Both the position numbers and the translations under genes were made by a program. The notes under the pieces were generated by a model, which was given only the letters and a program-made list of their open reading frames with translations, was not told the DNA's origin and did no database searches. A DNA stretch of 64,000 bases, taken from positions 3,567,001 through 3,631,000 of the forward strand of contig OY282432.1 in NCBI GenBank assembly GCA_958295985.1, read 5' to 3'. This document shows, piece after piece, positions 26,926 to 35,136 of the stretch. The first letter of the stretch is position 1; the number at the start of each line of letters is the position of its first letter. The stretch is from an uncultured Candidatus Binatia bacterium (lineage in GTDB: Bacteria > Desulfobacterota > Binatia > UBA9968 > JAJDTQ01).

Positions 26926-27876
26926 ATGATTCAAGCCAGCGATATCCATGGTGTGATGGCCATGATGCCGGCCTTCGCCACAGACGACGCCAACTCGATA
27001 CACGCGAAAGATACGGTCAACGTTCCCGAGCTTGAGAGGAGCGTGGACCGGGCCGTCCGCGACGGCGTCAACGTTATTACCACGACCGGCACCTTCGGCG
27101 AGTGCCATACCCTGCTCTGGGAGGAGTTCACCACCTTGGCGGACGCCACCGTCGCCACGGTGGACAAGCGCATCCCGGTGGTCATCGGCTGCACCAGCCT
27201 GCACACGCGGGAAGTGCTGCTGAAGATGGACCATGCCGCCAGGGCCGGGGCCGACGCCGTGCTGGTGGGCGTGCCCTTCTACTTCAAATCCAGCGTCGAG
27301 AACGCCGTGCAGTTCTACTTCGACCTCGCGGACGAGCACCCCGAGTTGGGCATCTTCATCTACCACAACCCGCGCAACCACCACATTCACATTCCGGTGC
27401 CGGCGTTCAAGGAGCTCGTCACCAGGCCCAATATCGTCGGCATGAAGGACAGCCACCGGACCCCGATGCAGTTCATGCAACTGATGGACGTCGTCCAGGG
27501 CAAGATCAGCGTCATGACCAACCAGAACCAGATGTATCCCTACATGATGATGGGGGCCGCCGGATGCTGGTCCATCAACGCGTGGATGGGGCCCTCGCCG
27601 TTGGTCCGCGCATACCGAGCCGGGCGTGAAGGAAGGTGGGATGAGGTCAAGGAGATCTGCATGGCCATGGCGCGGGTGGGCGGACGGGATCCGAGCCTGA
27701 CCGATCCGGTGGAAAGCAAGATCTCCATCAACGAAGCGGGCTACTGCTACGCAGGCCCCGGCAGGCCGCCGTTCCGGGTGACCTCCGACGAGACCCGCGC
27801 GGAAGCCAAGGCCATCGCGCAAAGGTGGCGCAAGCTGTGCGAGGCCTACCCGCTACCGGAGGAGGCCGCGGCCTGA
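26926..27876 (+). CDS. DapA-superfamily hydratase-aldolase (copy 3)
   Basis: At 316 residues it is a close paralog of the protein at 20.9-21.8 kb. MMPAFATDDANSIHAKDTV, TTTGTFGECHTLLWEEF, Tyr146 in IYHNPRNHH and Lys174 in VGMKDSHR align without gaps through the first 180 residues. It is expected to make or split a pyruvate-type aldol adduct through a lysine Schiff base. It is followed after 87 nt by a bicupin gene, and this aldolase-bicupin pairing recurs in the window (8.0/6.2 kb). The exact substrate is unknown. Confidence 0.88.
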   Translation: MIQASDIHGVMAMMPAFATDDANSIHAKDTVNVPELERSVDRAVRDGVNVITTTGTFGECHTLLWEEFTTLADATVATVDKRIPVVIGCTSLHTREVLLKMDHAARAGADAVLVGVPFYFKSSVENAVQFYFDLADEHPELGIFIYHNPRNHHIHIPVPAFKELVTRPNIVGMKDSHRTPMQFMQLMDVVQGKISVMTNQNQMYPYMMMGAAGCWSINAWMGPSPLVRAYRAGREGRWDEVKEICMAMARVGGRDPSLTDPVESKISINEAGYCYAGPGRPPFRVTSDETRAEAKAIAQRWRKLCEAYPLPEEAAA

Positions 27877-27963
27877 CGCGTCGCGTGGGTACGTTGGGAA
27901 GCGTGCGGGCGAAAAGCTTAAGCTTCCCGTAAGCCGAGAGTCCGGACCAAGGGAAACACGAAC

Positions 27964-28983
27964 ATGGCCAAGGTCGCAAGCGATCATCAGCAAAGGCTGG
28001 ACGAGCTGCACGAGAAATTCGCGGCGCTCGGGCTTGTCGGGTACTGGCAGCGTCAGCGCCGGCATCACGGCGTCGAGCCCCGGCTCTGGCGCTGGGACGA
28101 GGTCTACCCGGCGTTAATCCAGGCCGCGGACGTGGTGCGCATCGGGCCGGAGGCGTTTCGACGGAACATCGGACTCGAAACCGAGAGCCGCACCATCATC
28201 ATGGGCTTTCAGATCGTGCTGCCGGGGGAGGCCGCGCCCGCTCACCGGCACACCAACACGGCCCTGCGGTTCGTGGTCAAGGGCGGCGGCGCCTACACCA
28301 CCTCCAACGGCGAGCCCATGACCATGCAACCGGGAGACCTGCTGATCCAGCCCAACTGGGTGTGGCACGACCACGTCAATGACTCCAGGGAGCCTATCAT
28401 CTGGATCGACGCCCTTGACGTCGGGGTCGTCGATTTCCTCGGCGCCTCCCGGTTTCGGGAAGAGTGGTCCGAAGGGATCCAGCAGCCCCTGACACGGAAG
28501 GAGGGGGCGTCACGCCGCCTCTATGGCCCGATCCGGGAGCCGGAAGTGCACTACGAGGGCGCCGGCGTGCCCTACCACTACAAGTGGGACGAAACCCTGG
28601 AGGCATTGAACGAAGTCGCGGACGCGGGCGGCGGCGATCCCTACGACGGCGTCCTGCTCGAATACAAGAACCCCGTCACCGGCGGGCACACGTTCCTGAC
28701 CATGACCTGCCACATCCAGATGCTGCTGCCCGGCCAAGCGACTCGGCCGCACCGGCACACGGGCACCACCCACTATCACGCCGTACAGGGCCGGGGCGTC
28801 ACCGTCGTGGACCGCGACGAGCCCATCGAGTTGGAATGGGACATCAACGACAGCTTCACCCTGCCGCCGTGGCGCTGGCACCAGTTCCGCAACGCCTCCG
28901 AAACGGACCCGGCCATCCTGTTCTCGGTGACCGACCGGCCGATGCTCGAGATGACCGGGCTCGATCGGGAAGAGAAAGGATAG
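27964..28983 (+). CDS. Bicupin dioxygenase, gentisate 1,2-dioxygenase-like (copy 4)
   Basis: The 339-residue protein keeps a full cupin-1 site, AHRHTNTALRFVVKG and NWVWHDHVN, and in cupin 2 PHRHTGTTHYHAVQG with PWRWHQFRN. Residues VTGGHTFLTMTCHIQ and AILFSVTDRP are shared with the other copies. It is likely a ring-cleaving Fe(II) dioxygenase. It ends the short plus-strand unit beginning at 26.9 kb and faces the luciferase-like gene, with 14 nt between stops. Confidence 0.85.
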   Translation: MAKVASDHQQRLDELHEKFAALGLVGYWQRQRRHHGVEPRLWRWDEVYPALIQAADVVRIGPEAFRRNIGLETESRTIIMGFQIVLPGEAAPAHRHTNTALRFVVKGGGAYTTSNGEPMTMQPGDLLIQPNWVWHDHVNDSREPIIWIDALDVGVVDFLGASRFREEWSEGIQQPLTRKEGASRRLYGPIREPEVHYEGAGVPYHYKWDETLEALNEVADAGGGDPYDGVLLEYKNPVTGGHTFLTMTCHIQMLLPGQATRPHRHTGTTHYHAVQGRGVTVVDRDEPIELEWDINDSFTLPPWRWHQFRNASETDPAILFSVTDRPMLEMTGLDREEKG

Positions 28984-28997
28984 AGTTCGGCCACAGA

Positions 28998-30038
28998 TTA
29001 GTGCGCGGCGCTTCGCTGAAGCTCCGAGGGGACCCCCATCATCCCAGCCACCAGTTCGAAGGACCGCAGCCGCTTGGCGTGATCATAGATGTTCGAGGTG
29101 ATCATGATCTCGTCGGCACCGGTTTGCTCAACGAAGGCGGCGATCTGGCGTTCGACCGTGTCAGGCGCGCCGACGGCGAAGCAGGACAGAGCCGCCTCCA
29201 GCATCGCACGCTCGTGAGGAGTCACTTGATCTTCATAATCGGCGACCGGCGGCGGCAGCTTGCCCGGCATGCCGCGGCGCCGGTTGACGAAGGATTGCAG
29301 GATCGACGTTCTGAGAAAGTGAGCTTCCTCATCGGTATCCGCGGCGACGGCGGTCATGCCTGCCATGACATAGGGCTTGTCGAGTTGCGCGGACGGTTCG
29401 AAGCGTTCGCGGTAGACGGCGATGGCTTGCATCAGGGCCGCGGGCGCAAAGTGCGAGGCAAAGGCATAAGGGAGCCCAAGGGCAGCAGCGAGTTGGGCGC
29501 CGTAGAGGCTGGAGCCCAGGATCCAGATCGGTACATCGAGGCTGGCGCCCGGTATCGCACGCACGAATTGGTCCGGCGCCGGGTCCTTGAAATAGTGCTG
29601 GAGCTCCAGCACGTCTTGCGGGAAGGCATCCAGGTTACCGACCAGGGTGCGGCGCAGGGCACGGGCGGTGTGTTGGTCGGTGCCGGGTGCGCGACCCAGA
29701 CCCAGATCGATCCGGCCTGAAAAAAGGGCCGCGAGGGTACCGAACTGTTCGGCGATGACGAGCGGGGCATGGTTGGCCAGCATGACGCCGCCGGCGCCGA
29801 CCCGGATCGTTGCCGTTGCCTGGGCGACCTGGCCGATCACCACCGCGGTCGCCGCACTGGCGATACCCGGCATGTTGTGATGCTCAGCCAGCCAGTAGCG
29901 CGTGTAGCCCCATACGTCGGCATGGCGCGCCAGGTCGATGGTATTGAGCAACGCCTGGCGAGCGTCGCTGCCCTCGACAATCGGCGACAGATCGAGAACG
30001 GAGAGCGGTGTGTCTATCATCAGAACACTATAGGCCAT
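28998..30038 (-). CDS. LLM-class flavin-dependent oxidoreductase (luciferase-like)
   Basis: The 346-residue protein is a luciferase-like monooxygenase of the YhbW/MsnO8 type. Typical blocks are [68 protein letters not shown] and [17 protein letters not shown]. These bind reduced flavin and the substrate in a TIM barrel. An internal Met at residue 7 ([11 protein letters not shown]) fits relatives' N-termini as well. It is a single gene between oppositely oriented blocks. Confidence 0.9.
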   Translation of the reverse strand: MAYSVLMIDTPLSVLDLSPIVEGSDARQALLNTIDLARHADVWGYTRYWLAEHHNMPGIASAATAVVIGQVAQATATIRVGAGGVMLANHAPLVIAEQFGTLAALFSGRIDLGLGRAPGTDQHTARALRRTLVGNLDAFPQDVLELQHYFKDPAPDQFVRAIPGASLDVPIWILGSSLYGAQLAAALGLPYAFASHFAPAALMQAIAVYRERFEPSAQLDKPYVMAGMTAVAADTDEEAHFLRTSILQSFVNRRRGMPGKLPPPVADYEDQVTPHERAMLEAALSCFAVGAPDTVERQIAAFVEQTGADEIMITSNIYDHAKRLRSFELVAGMMGVPSELQRSAAH

Positions 30039-30117
30039 CGTCGGCGAAGGGCCAACGCGGCGTTTGCAGCCAGTCCCCGAACTTCGGCCTCAGACAACGA
30101 GTGCGCGACCGCCCGTG

Positions 30118-31230
30118 TCAAGAACGGCCGGCGGGTGGCAGTGGGTCTCTGGAGCCCCCTCGAAAGATACAAATCTTTTCCCGCGGGATGCGAATGCCGA
30201 CGTGGCCGTCCAGCGTCACCGAAGCCAGGGTCCGCACCAGCAGAGGGCGCTCCGCGACGGTGACGGTGTAGACCCGGTGGTCCCCGAGGAACACGTTCGA
30301 GACCACCTTTCCCCGGAACCGATTCTCCTGTGCCGCCTCCCCTTGGGCGTCGGGAGTGAGCTCGATGTCCTCGGGTCGCACGGCGATGACCACGGCTTCT
30401 CCAGCGGCCGCGGTCCCGTTGACGGAAAGGCGGCCCATGGCCGTGTCCACCGTATCTCCATCCCGCAGTCTACCGTCGAGCCAGTTGGTCGAGCCGAAGA
30501 ACTGCGCAACCTTCGGGTCTGCCGGCCGGCAGTAGAGTTCCTCGGGCGATCCTTGCTGCAGGATGTTTCCCTCGTGCATGACGGCGATCCTGTCCGCCAG
30601 TTCCATGGCCTCCATCTGGTCATGGGTGACGTACAAAATGGTGATGTCGAGGCGTGCCGCGAGGCTGCGGATCTCCTTGCGCACGTCCTCCCGGAGGCGG
30701 GCGTCGAGGTTGCTCAAGGGCTCGTCCATCAAAAGAACCACCGGCTCGGTGGCCAGGGACCGCGCCAGCGCCACCCGCTGCTGCTGGCCCCCGCTCAGGA
30801 GCGGCGTCGGGCGACGCTCCATACCCTCGAGACCCACCAGGGAAAGCGCCTGACTCACCCGCGTGCGTATCTCGGCCCTGGTGAGCCTGGGCCTTTTCTG
30901 GGCCAGCGGGAGGGCGACGTTCTCGAAGATGGTCATGTGCGGCCAGATGGCGTAGGACTGGAACACCATGCCCAACCCGCGCCGCTCCGGCGGCACCAGG
31001 GTGCGCTTCGCACGGGAATAGACGGTCACGCCATCCAGGACGATCTCCCCCCGGTCCGGCGCCGCCAGCCCGGCCACGCATCGGAGCAGCGTGGTCTTGC
31101 CCGAGCCGCTAGGGCCGAGCAGCACGAAGAATTCTCCCCGTTCCACCTTCAGGTCAACGGTCCGAAGCGCGTGAACGGCGGACTCACCGGCCCGTTGAAA
31201 GTCTTTTCCCAAGCCGCGGATTTCGATCAT
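30118..31230 (-). CDS. ABC transporter ATP-binding protein (FbpC/PotA type)
   Basis: This 370-residue ATPase has Walker A GPSGSGKTT, Q-loop VFQSYAIWPHMT, signature LSGGQQQR, Walker B VVLLMDEPLSNLD and switch His in YVTHDQMEAME. After about residue 240 comes a TOBE-type regulatory domain with IAVRPEDIEL. It forms one importer with the fused permease and the binding protein encoded upstream; gaps are 24 and 49 nt. The layout matches ferric-iron or small-anion importers, but the ligand is not certain. Confidence 0.95.
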   Translation of the reverse strand: MIEIRGLGKDFQRAGESAVHALRTVDLKVERGEFFVLLGPSGSGKTTLLRCVAGLAAPDRGEIVLDGVTVYSRAKRTLVPPERRGLGMVFQSYAIWPHMTIFENVALPLAQKRPRLTRAEIRTRVSQALSLVGLEGMERRPTPLLSGGQQQRVALARSLATEPVVLLMDEPLSNLDARLREDVRKEIRSLAARLDITILYVTHDQMEAMELADRIAVMHEGNILQQGSPEELYCRPADPKVAQFFGSTNWLDGRLRDGDTVDTAMGRLSVNGTAAAGEAVVIAVRPEDIELTPDAQGEAAQENRFRGKVVSNVFLGDHRVYTVTVAERPLLVRTLASVTLDGHVGIRIPREKICIFRGGSRDPLPPAGRS

Positions 31231-31254
31231 GGACTTACGGTCCCCACGTGACGT

Positions 31255-33036
31255 TTATTGCGCCACACCGATGTGCCGTCTGCCGAACACGTAGTACAGC
31301 ACGATCAACGGCGTCATCAAGGCGACGAACACCAGCGCTGTGGCCGCAGCCTGATTGAGGCGTCCGGCGGTCCACATGGACCAGATGATCACCGGCAGGG
31401 TGAGATTGTCCCTGCTGGCGAGAAAGGCCGCCATGGTCAGCTCCCGGAACGCCAGCAGCGCCATCCACAGCCACGAGTACAACAAGGTGGGTGACAGCAA
31501 GGGGACCAGGATCTTGCGGATGACGCCCATGGGTCCCAGTCCGGCCACGTAGCCGGCCTCGTCCAGCTCCTCGTGGATCTGCACCAGGCCGCTGTTGAGC
31601 ATGCGGGTGGCGAAGCTGATGCGGGTCACCACGTACACCAGGATGATGATGCCGATGCCCCGCTCGAACAGGCCCAACTGCGGCGGGAACCAGACGATCA
31701 CCAGCAGGAACGCGCCCACGGCGAAGATCAGGTTGGGAATCACGTGGGGCAGAAAGGCGAGGACGTCCAGGGTCCGGGCGATGCGCGAGTTGGAGCGGAT
31801 CACCAGCCAGGAAATGGCCATTCCCGCCACCAGGCTCAGGGTCGGCACCGTGAACAGCAGGATGATGCTGTTGCGAAGCCCGGACATGAGGTTGGCCCAC
31901 GGCACCGCGCGGAAGTTGTCCAGCGACAGGGTGCGGAACGCCGCCGCGGAGGGGACCTGCAGGAACGGGATGAGAGAGACCCAGGTGAGCGCCAGGAGTG
32001 GCAGCACGACGTTGAACACGATCACCGCGCCGACGAGGGTCCAGCCCAGAACGGCCCAGCCGCCCAGGTCCACGAGATTCGCGCGGTAATCCTTGCCCCG
32101 CACCACGGCGTAGCGGTGCGATTCGCCGATGACGATCATATACCGCCAGGTGAGGAGCAGGCCGATGAGCAGCATCACGGCGCTGGAGGCGCCGATGAGC
32201 CCGTAGTTGGGGACCTCCTCCAGGGGCAGAGCCGTGGTGTAGACGAAGGTGCTGAAGGTGTGGATCCGGTTGGACAGTCCGATGACCGCAGGGATGTCGA
32301 AGGCGGCGATGGTGATGGCGGCGACGTAGAGCACGGCCCCGAGGATACCCGGCGTCAACAACGGCAACGTGATCCGCCGCAGCCGCGTAAAAAAGGAGAT
32401 GCCGTGGACCCGGGCGCTCTCCTCCAGTGTGGGGTCCATGGCCCGGAACGACGCGGCGATCATGATGAAGGCCAGCGGCACCAGCGCGATGCCCTCCACC
32501 CAGCCCATGCCCACGAGGCTCACGACGTTGAAGGGCGACCGCTCGATGGGCAGGAGCTGCACCAGCGCCTTGTTGGCGATGCCGATACGCGGATGGAACA
32601 GGATGACCCAGCCCATGGCGGTGAAGAAGCTGGGGACCAACAGGGTCACGGTCAGGAGCGGGAAGATGAGGCCTTTGGCCGGCAGCGTGGTCCGCTCCGC
32701 CAGCCACGCGATGGGAATGGCGAACACGAACGCCACCGCCAGCGCCACGCCCGCGAACACCGCGGTGTTGAGAAACGCCCGGGCGGTGAAGGGGTCGGTG
32801 TAGAGCTGCCGGAAGTTCTCGACGCCGTACACCGTGGGGCCGGAGTCGTGCTGGACCTGGAACGACACCTGGACGATGACCACGAGAAAGACCATCACCA
32901 TACCCAGGGTGACGAACGCGATGAGTGGGAGCGGCAGGCGCTCCCCTGCGTGGACGAGCCGTGACCGAAGGGCGGCGAGGGCTTTTCCGGCGTTGTCGCC
33001 GAAACCCTTGCCGCCCCGTTCCTCCGCGTGATACAC
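31255..33036 (-). CDS. ABC transporter permease, two fused domains (FbpB/AfuB type)
   Basis: The 593-residue protein has twelve predicted helices in two homologous halves, as in FbpB-type iron permeases. Each half carries an EAA-like loop: ESARVHGISFFTRLRRITLP near 215 and ELDEAGYVAGLGPMGVIRKI near 485. It would form the whole channel on its own, contacting two copies of the ATPase encoded after it. The N-terminal 40 residues are soluble. Confidence 0.93.
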   Translation of the reverse strand: MYHAEERGGKGFGDNAGKALAALRSRLVHAGERLPLPLIAFVTLGMVMVFLVVIVQVSFQVQHDSGPTVYGVENFRQLYTDPFTARAFLNTAVFAGVALAVAFVFAIPIAWLAERTTLPAKGLIFPLLTVTLLVPSFFTAMGWVILFHPRIGIANKALVQLLPIERSPFNVVSLVGMGWVEGIALVPLAFIMIAASFRAMDPTLEESARVHGISFFTRLRRITLPLLTPGILGAVLYVAAITIAAFDIPAVIGLSNRIHTFSTFVYTTALPLEEVPNYGLIGASSAVMLLIGLLLTWRYMIVIGESHRYAVVRGKDYRANLVDLGGWAVLGWTLVGAVIVFNVVLPLLALTWVSLIPFLQVPSAAAFRTLSLDNFRAVPWANLMSGLRNSIILLFTVPTLSLVAGMAISWLVIRSNSRIARTLDVLAFLPHVIPNLIFAVGAFLLVIVWFPPQLGLFERGIGIIILVYVVTRISFATRMLNSGLVQIHEELDEAGYVAGLGPMGVIRKILVPLLSPTLLYSWLWMALLAFRELTMAAFLASRDNLTLPVIIWSMWTAGRLNQAAATALVFVALMTPLIVLYYVFGRRHIGVAQ

Positions 33037-33085
33037 CGCCGGACCTCGTGTGGGTCTGGAACGGAGCCGTGCGCCGCTGCCGCCG

Positions 33086-34246
33086 CTACCGGTTCAAGAG
33101 CTTCCGGTACTTGGCGTTCTGGGTGCGGTACACCTGCGGGTTGTTCTTGATGATGTCCGCGGTCTCCAGCATCAGCGGCTTGCCGGTGGCCTTGCGCTGG
33201 GCAAGGTAGTTCTTCATGGCCGTACCCCTGTAGTGGGAGTCCCGCTCGGTGTGCTCGAAGAAGATCGCCTGCCCCTCGGGCGTCATGAGGAACACGCTCG
33301 TGAGCAGCGCCAGGTTCGGACTGCGGCTGGCCTTGGGCACGCTCACGTAGGCCAGGAAGGCGGCGTTGATCTCGCCTCCCAGGTCGGTCCAGTCCATGGG
33401 TGCCCCCTTCGCCTTGTACTTCTCCACTTCCACGAGGTTCCCCTGGAACAGGTACAGGCCGAACTCCCCGGAGGCGATGCGCTGCAGGTCGCCGTTGATG
33501 TTGCCGGCCAGGTTGCCGTTGGCGGCGATGGTCTCCAGCACCTTCTGCACCTTCTCGGCGCCCAGGTTCAGGGTGATCTGGGGCCAGCCGGAGCCGTAGG
33601 TGGTCGCCGCGATGAGCCCCTTGAACTTCGGGTCGGTGACCTCCTCCAGGGACTGGGGCACATCCTTCGGCTTGATGACGTCGGTGTTGTAGGCCGCCAC
33701 GATCACGCCCATGCCCACCAGCACGCCGCTGCCGTCGGTACCGATCTCATCATCTCTCAGGTCGGGGATATACTTGCGCCAGTCCACCTCCATGAGGGCG
33801 CCCGCAGAAGCCAGCTTCAGTTGGTTCCGGCCCGAGGCGATCATGATGTCGGTGGAGGCGGGGGAGCGGCCCTGTTTGTGCTCCTGCAGCAGCCTCGACG
33901 TCACCTGGGACATGTTGGGACCTCCCGCGGTGCCCTGGAGATCCATCTGGACGCCGTACTTGGCGTTCATGGCCGCTTCCAGCTCCTCCCACAGCTCGGT
34001 GTTGCCGTACCTGCCGCCCTGGAGCATGGTAAGCTGCTTCTCGGCCTTGGCCGCCTCGATGACCTCGGCCAGCGCCGTGTTGGAGCCCTGGGCGAACGCC
34101 GGCGATGCCGGCAGCAGAAAGACCGCCAGCGCCGCCAGCAGGGTGGCGGCAGCGAAAAGTTCGCGACGAAACCCGCTCCCTCGAACGTTGACCGCCCGGG
34201 GATCCCCCGGGCATCCGGAACAACCGCTTTCGGTACGCTGTTTCAT
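33086..34246 (-). CDS. ABC transporter extracellular solute-binding protein, family 1 (iron type)
   Basis: The 386-residue product has a long N-terminus with a hydrophobic core (FAAATLLAALAVFLLPASPA) and probable cleavage after AFA. The mature protein begins AEVIEAAKAEKQLTMLQGGRYGNTELWEELEAAM, like FutA/AfuA-type binding proteins. I do not see the classic double-tyrosine ferric site, so ligands other than iron (phosphonates, sulfonates, small organics) are possible. It is first in a binding protein, permease, ATPase operon. Confidence 0.9.
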   Translation of the reverse strand: MKQRTESGCSGCPGDPRAVNVRGSGFRRELFAAATLLAALAVFLLPASPAFAQGSNTALAEVIEAAKAEKQLTMLQGGRYGNTELWEELEAAMNAKYGVQMDLQGTAGGPNMSQVTSRLLQEHKQGRSPASTDIMIASGRNQLKLASAGALMEVDWRKYIPDLRDDEIGTDGSGVLVGMGVIVAAYNTDVIKPKDVPQSLEEVTDPKFKGLIAATTYGSGWPQITLNLGAEKVQKVLETIAANGNLAGNINGDLQRIASGEFGLYLFQGNLVEVEKYKAKGAPMDWTDLGGEINAAFLAYVSVPKASRSPNLALLTSVFLMTPEGQAIFFEHTERDSHYRGTAMKNYLAQRKATGKPLMLETADIIKNNPQVYRTQNAKYRKLLNR

Positions 34247-34298
34247 GGCTCGCTCCTTTCCTTTGTCCTGGGTGGCACGACGCGCCCGCGGGCGCGCT

Positions 34299-34871
34299 CT
34301 ACTCGAACCCGATCCGAGACAATACCGTGAAGTGGATACGCCCCGCCGCCCCGGAAGGCAGGATGGTCATCTGGTGGAAGCTGTACTCCTGCTCATAGCG
34401 TGTGGCGGCCAGGACGCCGTCCATCGGGACCACCACCTCGTACCGGTGGACCCGCGCCGCCGTGGTCACGGTGTAAAGGACGGCGAAAGTGGTGGCCGCC
34501 CCCACCACGATGAGGCGTTCGACCCCCTTGGACCGAAGGTAGCCGTCCAGCTCGCCGCCGATGAACTTGTCGAAGCTGTCCGGGTAGATGACGGGCTCGG
34601 TCGCCGCGCGCTTCAGGGGTCCGGCGACGCGGTCGTGGGGTCCGCCCCTGGCTACCAGAGAGATCGTGTAGATGATCGGGACGCCGCTCTGCCGCGCGCG
34701 GTCCAGAAACGGCCCGAGGCCCGGCAACAGCTTGTTGGCCATGGTGCCGGACTCCTCGGCGCGGGCACTCATGTCCAGCACCGCGATGCCCGTGGCGGCC
34801 GCCTTCAAGACCATGTCCCCGGGCTCGGGCCGGTTGGGCGCACCCGCCTCCAGTGTGTCGAGCAGACTCAT
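34299..34871 (-). CDS. Isochorismatase-fold protein lacking the catalytic cysteine
   Basis: I start it at ATG 34871, after GGAGG, giving 190 residues; the start overlaps the previous stop (ATGA). The fold is that of isochorismatase/cysteine hydrolases: Asp33 in GIAVLDMSARAEE, then GVPIIYTISLVARGG and KGVERLIVVGAATTFAVLYT. In active hydrolases the last block reads G-x-x-T-x-x-C-V; here residue 130 is Ala and the conserved Lys before the alpha-helix is also absent. It is the last gene of a HyuA-HyuB-small-subunit operon, so it may be a structural partner or bind a ligand without hydrolysing it. Confidence 0.82.
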   Translation of the reverse strand: MSLLDTLEAGAPNRPEPGDMVLKAAATGIAVLDMSARAEESGTMANKLLPGLGPFLDRARQSGVPIIYTISLVARGGPHDRVAGPLKRAATEPVIYPDSFDKFIGGELDGYLRSKGVERLIVVGAATTFAVLYTVTTAARVHRYEVVVPMDGVLAATRYEQEYSFHQMTILPSGAAGRIHFTVLSRIGFE

Positions 34872-35119
34872 GGCTCGACCTCCACGATCTCGGAGTCGAG
34901 CAAAGTCTTGCATTGCGGGCAGAAACGCTGCTCCAGCAGGAACTGCCCCTCCAGGTCCTTCATCAAGGGGCCGCCCGCGGTGGGGGACTGCCGCTTCGTG
35001 CGGCTCCGTTCCCGCCACCCCTCCTCACCGCCGAAGTCGAAGCCGCAGCGAGCACACAGCACCCGGGGGCTGCCGGAATCGCCGTCCAGTTCCAGGTTCT
35101 CTCTCAACGGTCGCTTCAT
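34868..35119 (-). CDS. Small zinc-ribbon subunit, acetone-carboxylase-gamma-like
   Basis: An 83-residue frame runs from ATG 35119 to a stop overlapping the next start. It has two CxxC knuckles, VLCARCGFDFGG and RFCPQCKTLLDSEI, separated by about 35 residues that include a basic WRERSRTKR stretch. Small gamma subunits with such zinc sites accompany HyuA/HyuB-like alpha and beta subunits in acetone and acetophenone carboxylases. Its place right after hyuB, 17 nt away, supports that. The 83-residue length is short for gamma subunits. Confidence 0.7.
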   Translation of the reverse strand: MKRPLRENLELDGDSGSPRVLCARCGFDFGGEEGWRERSRTKRQSPTAGGPLMKDLEGQFLLEQRFCPQCKTLLDSEIVEVEP

Positions 35120-35136
35120 CCGCCGCGGTTCCTCCG

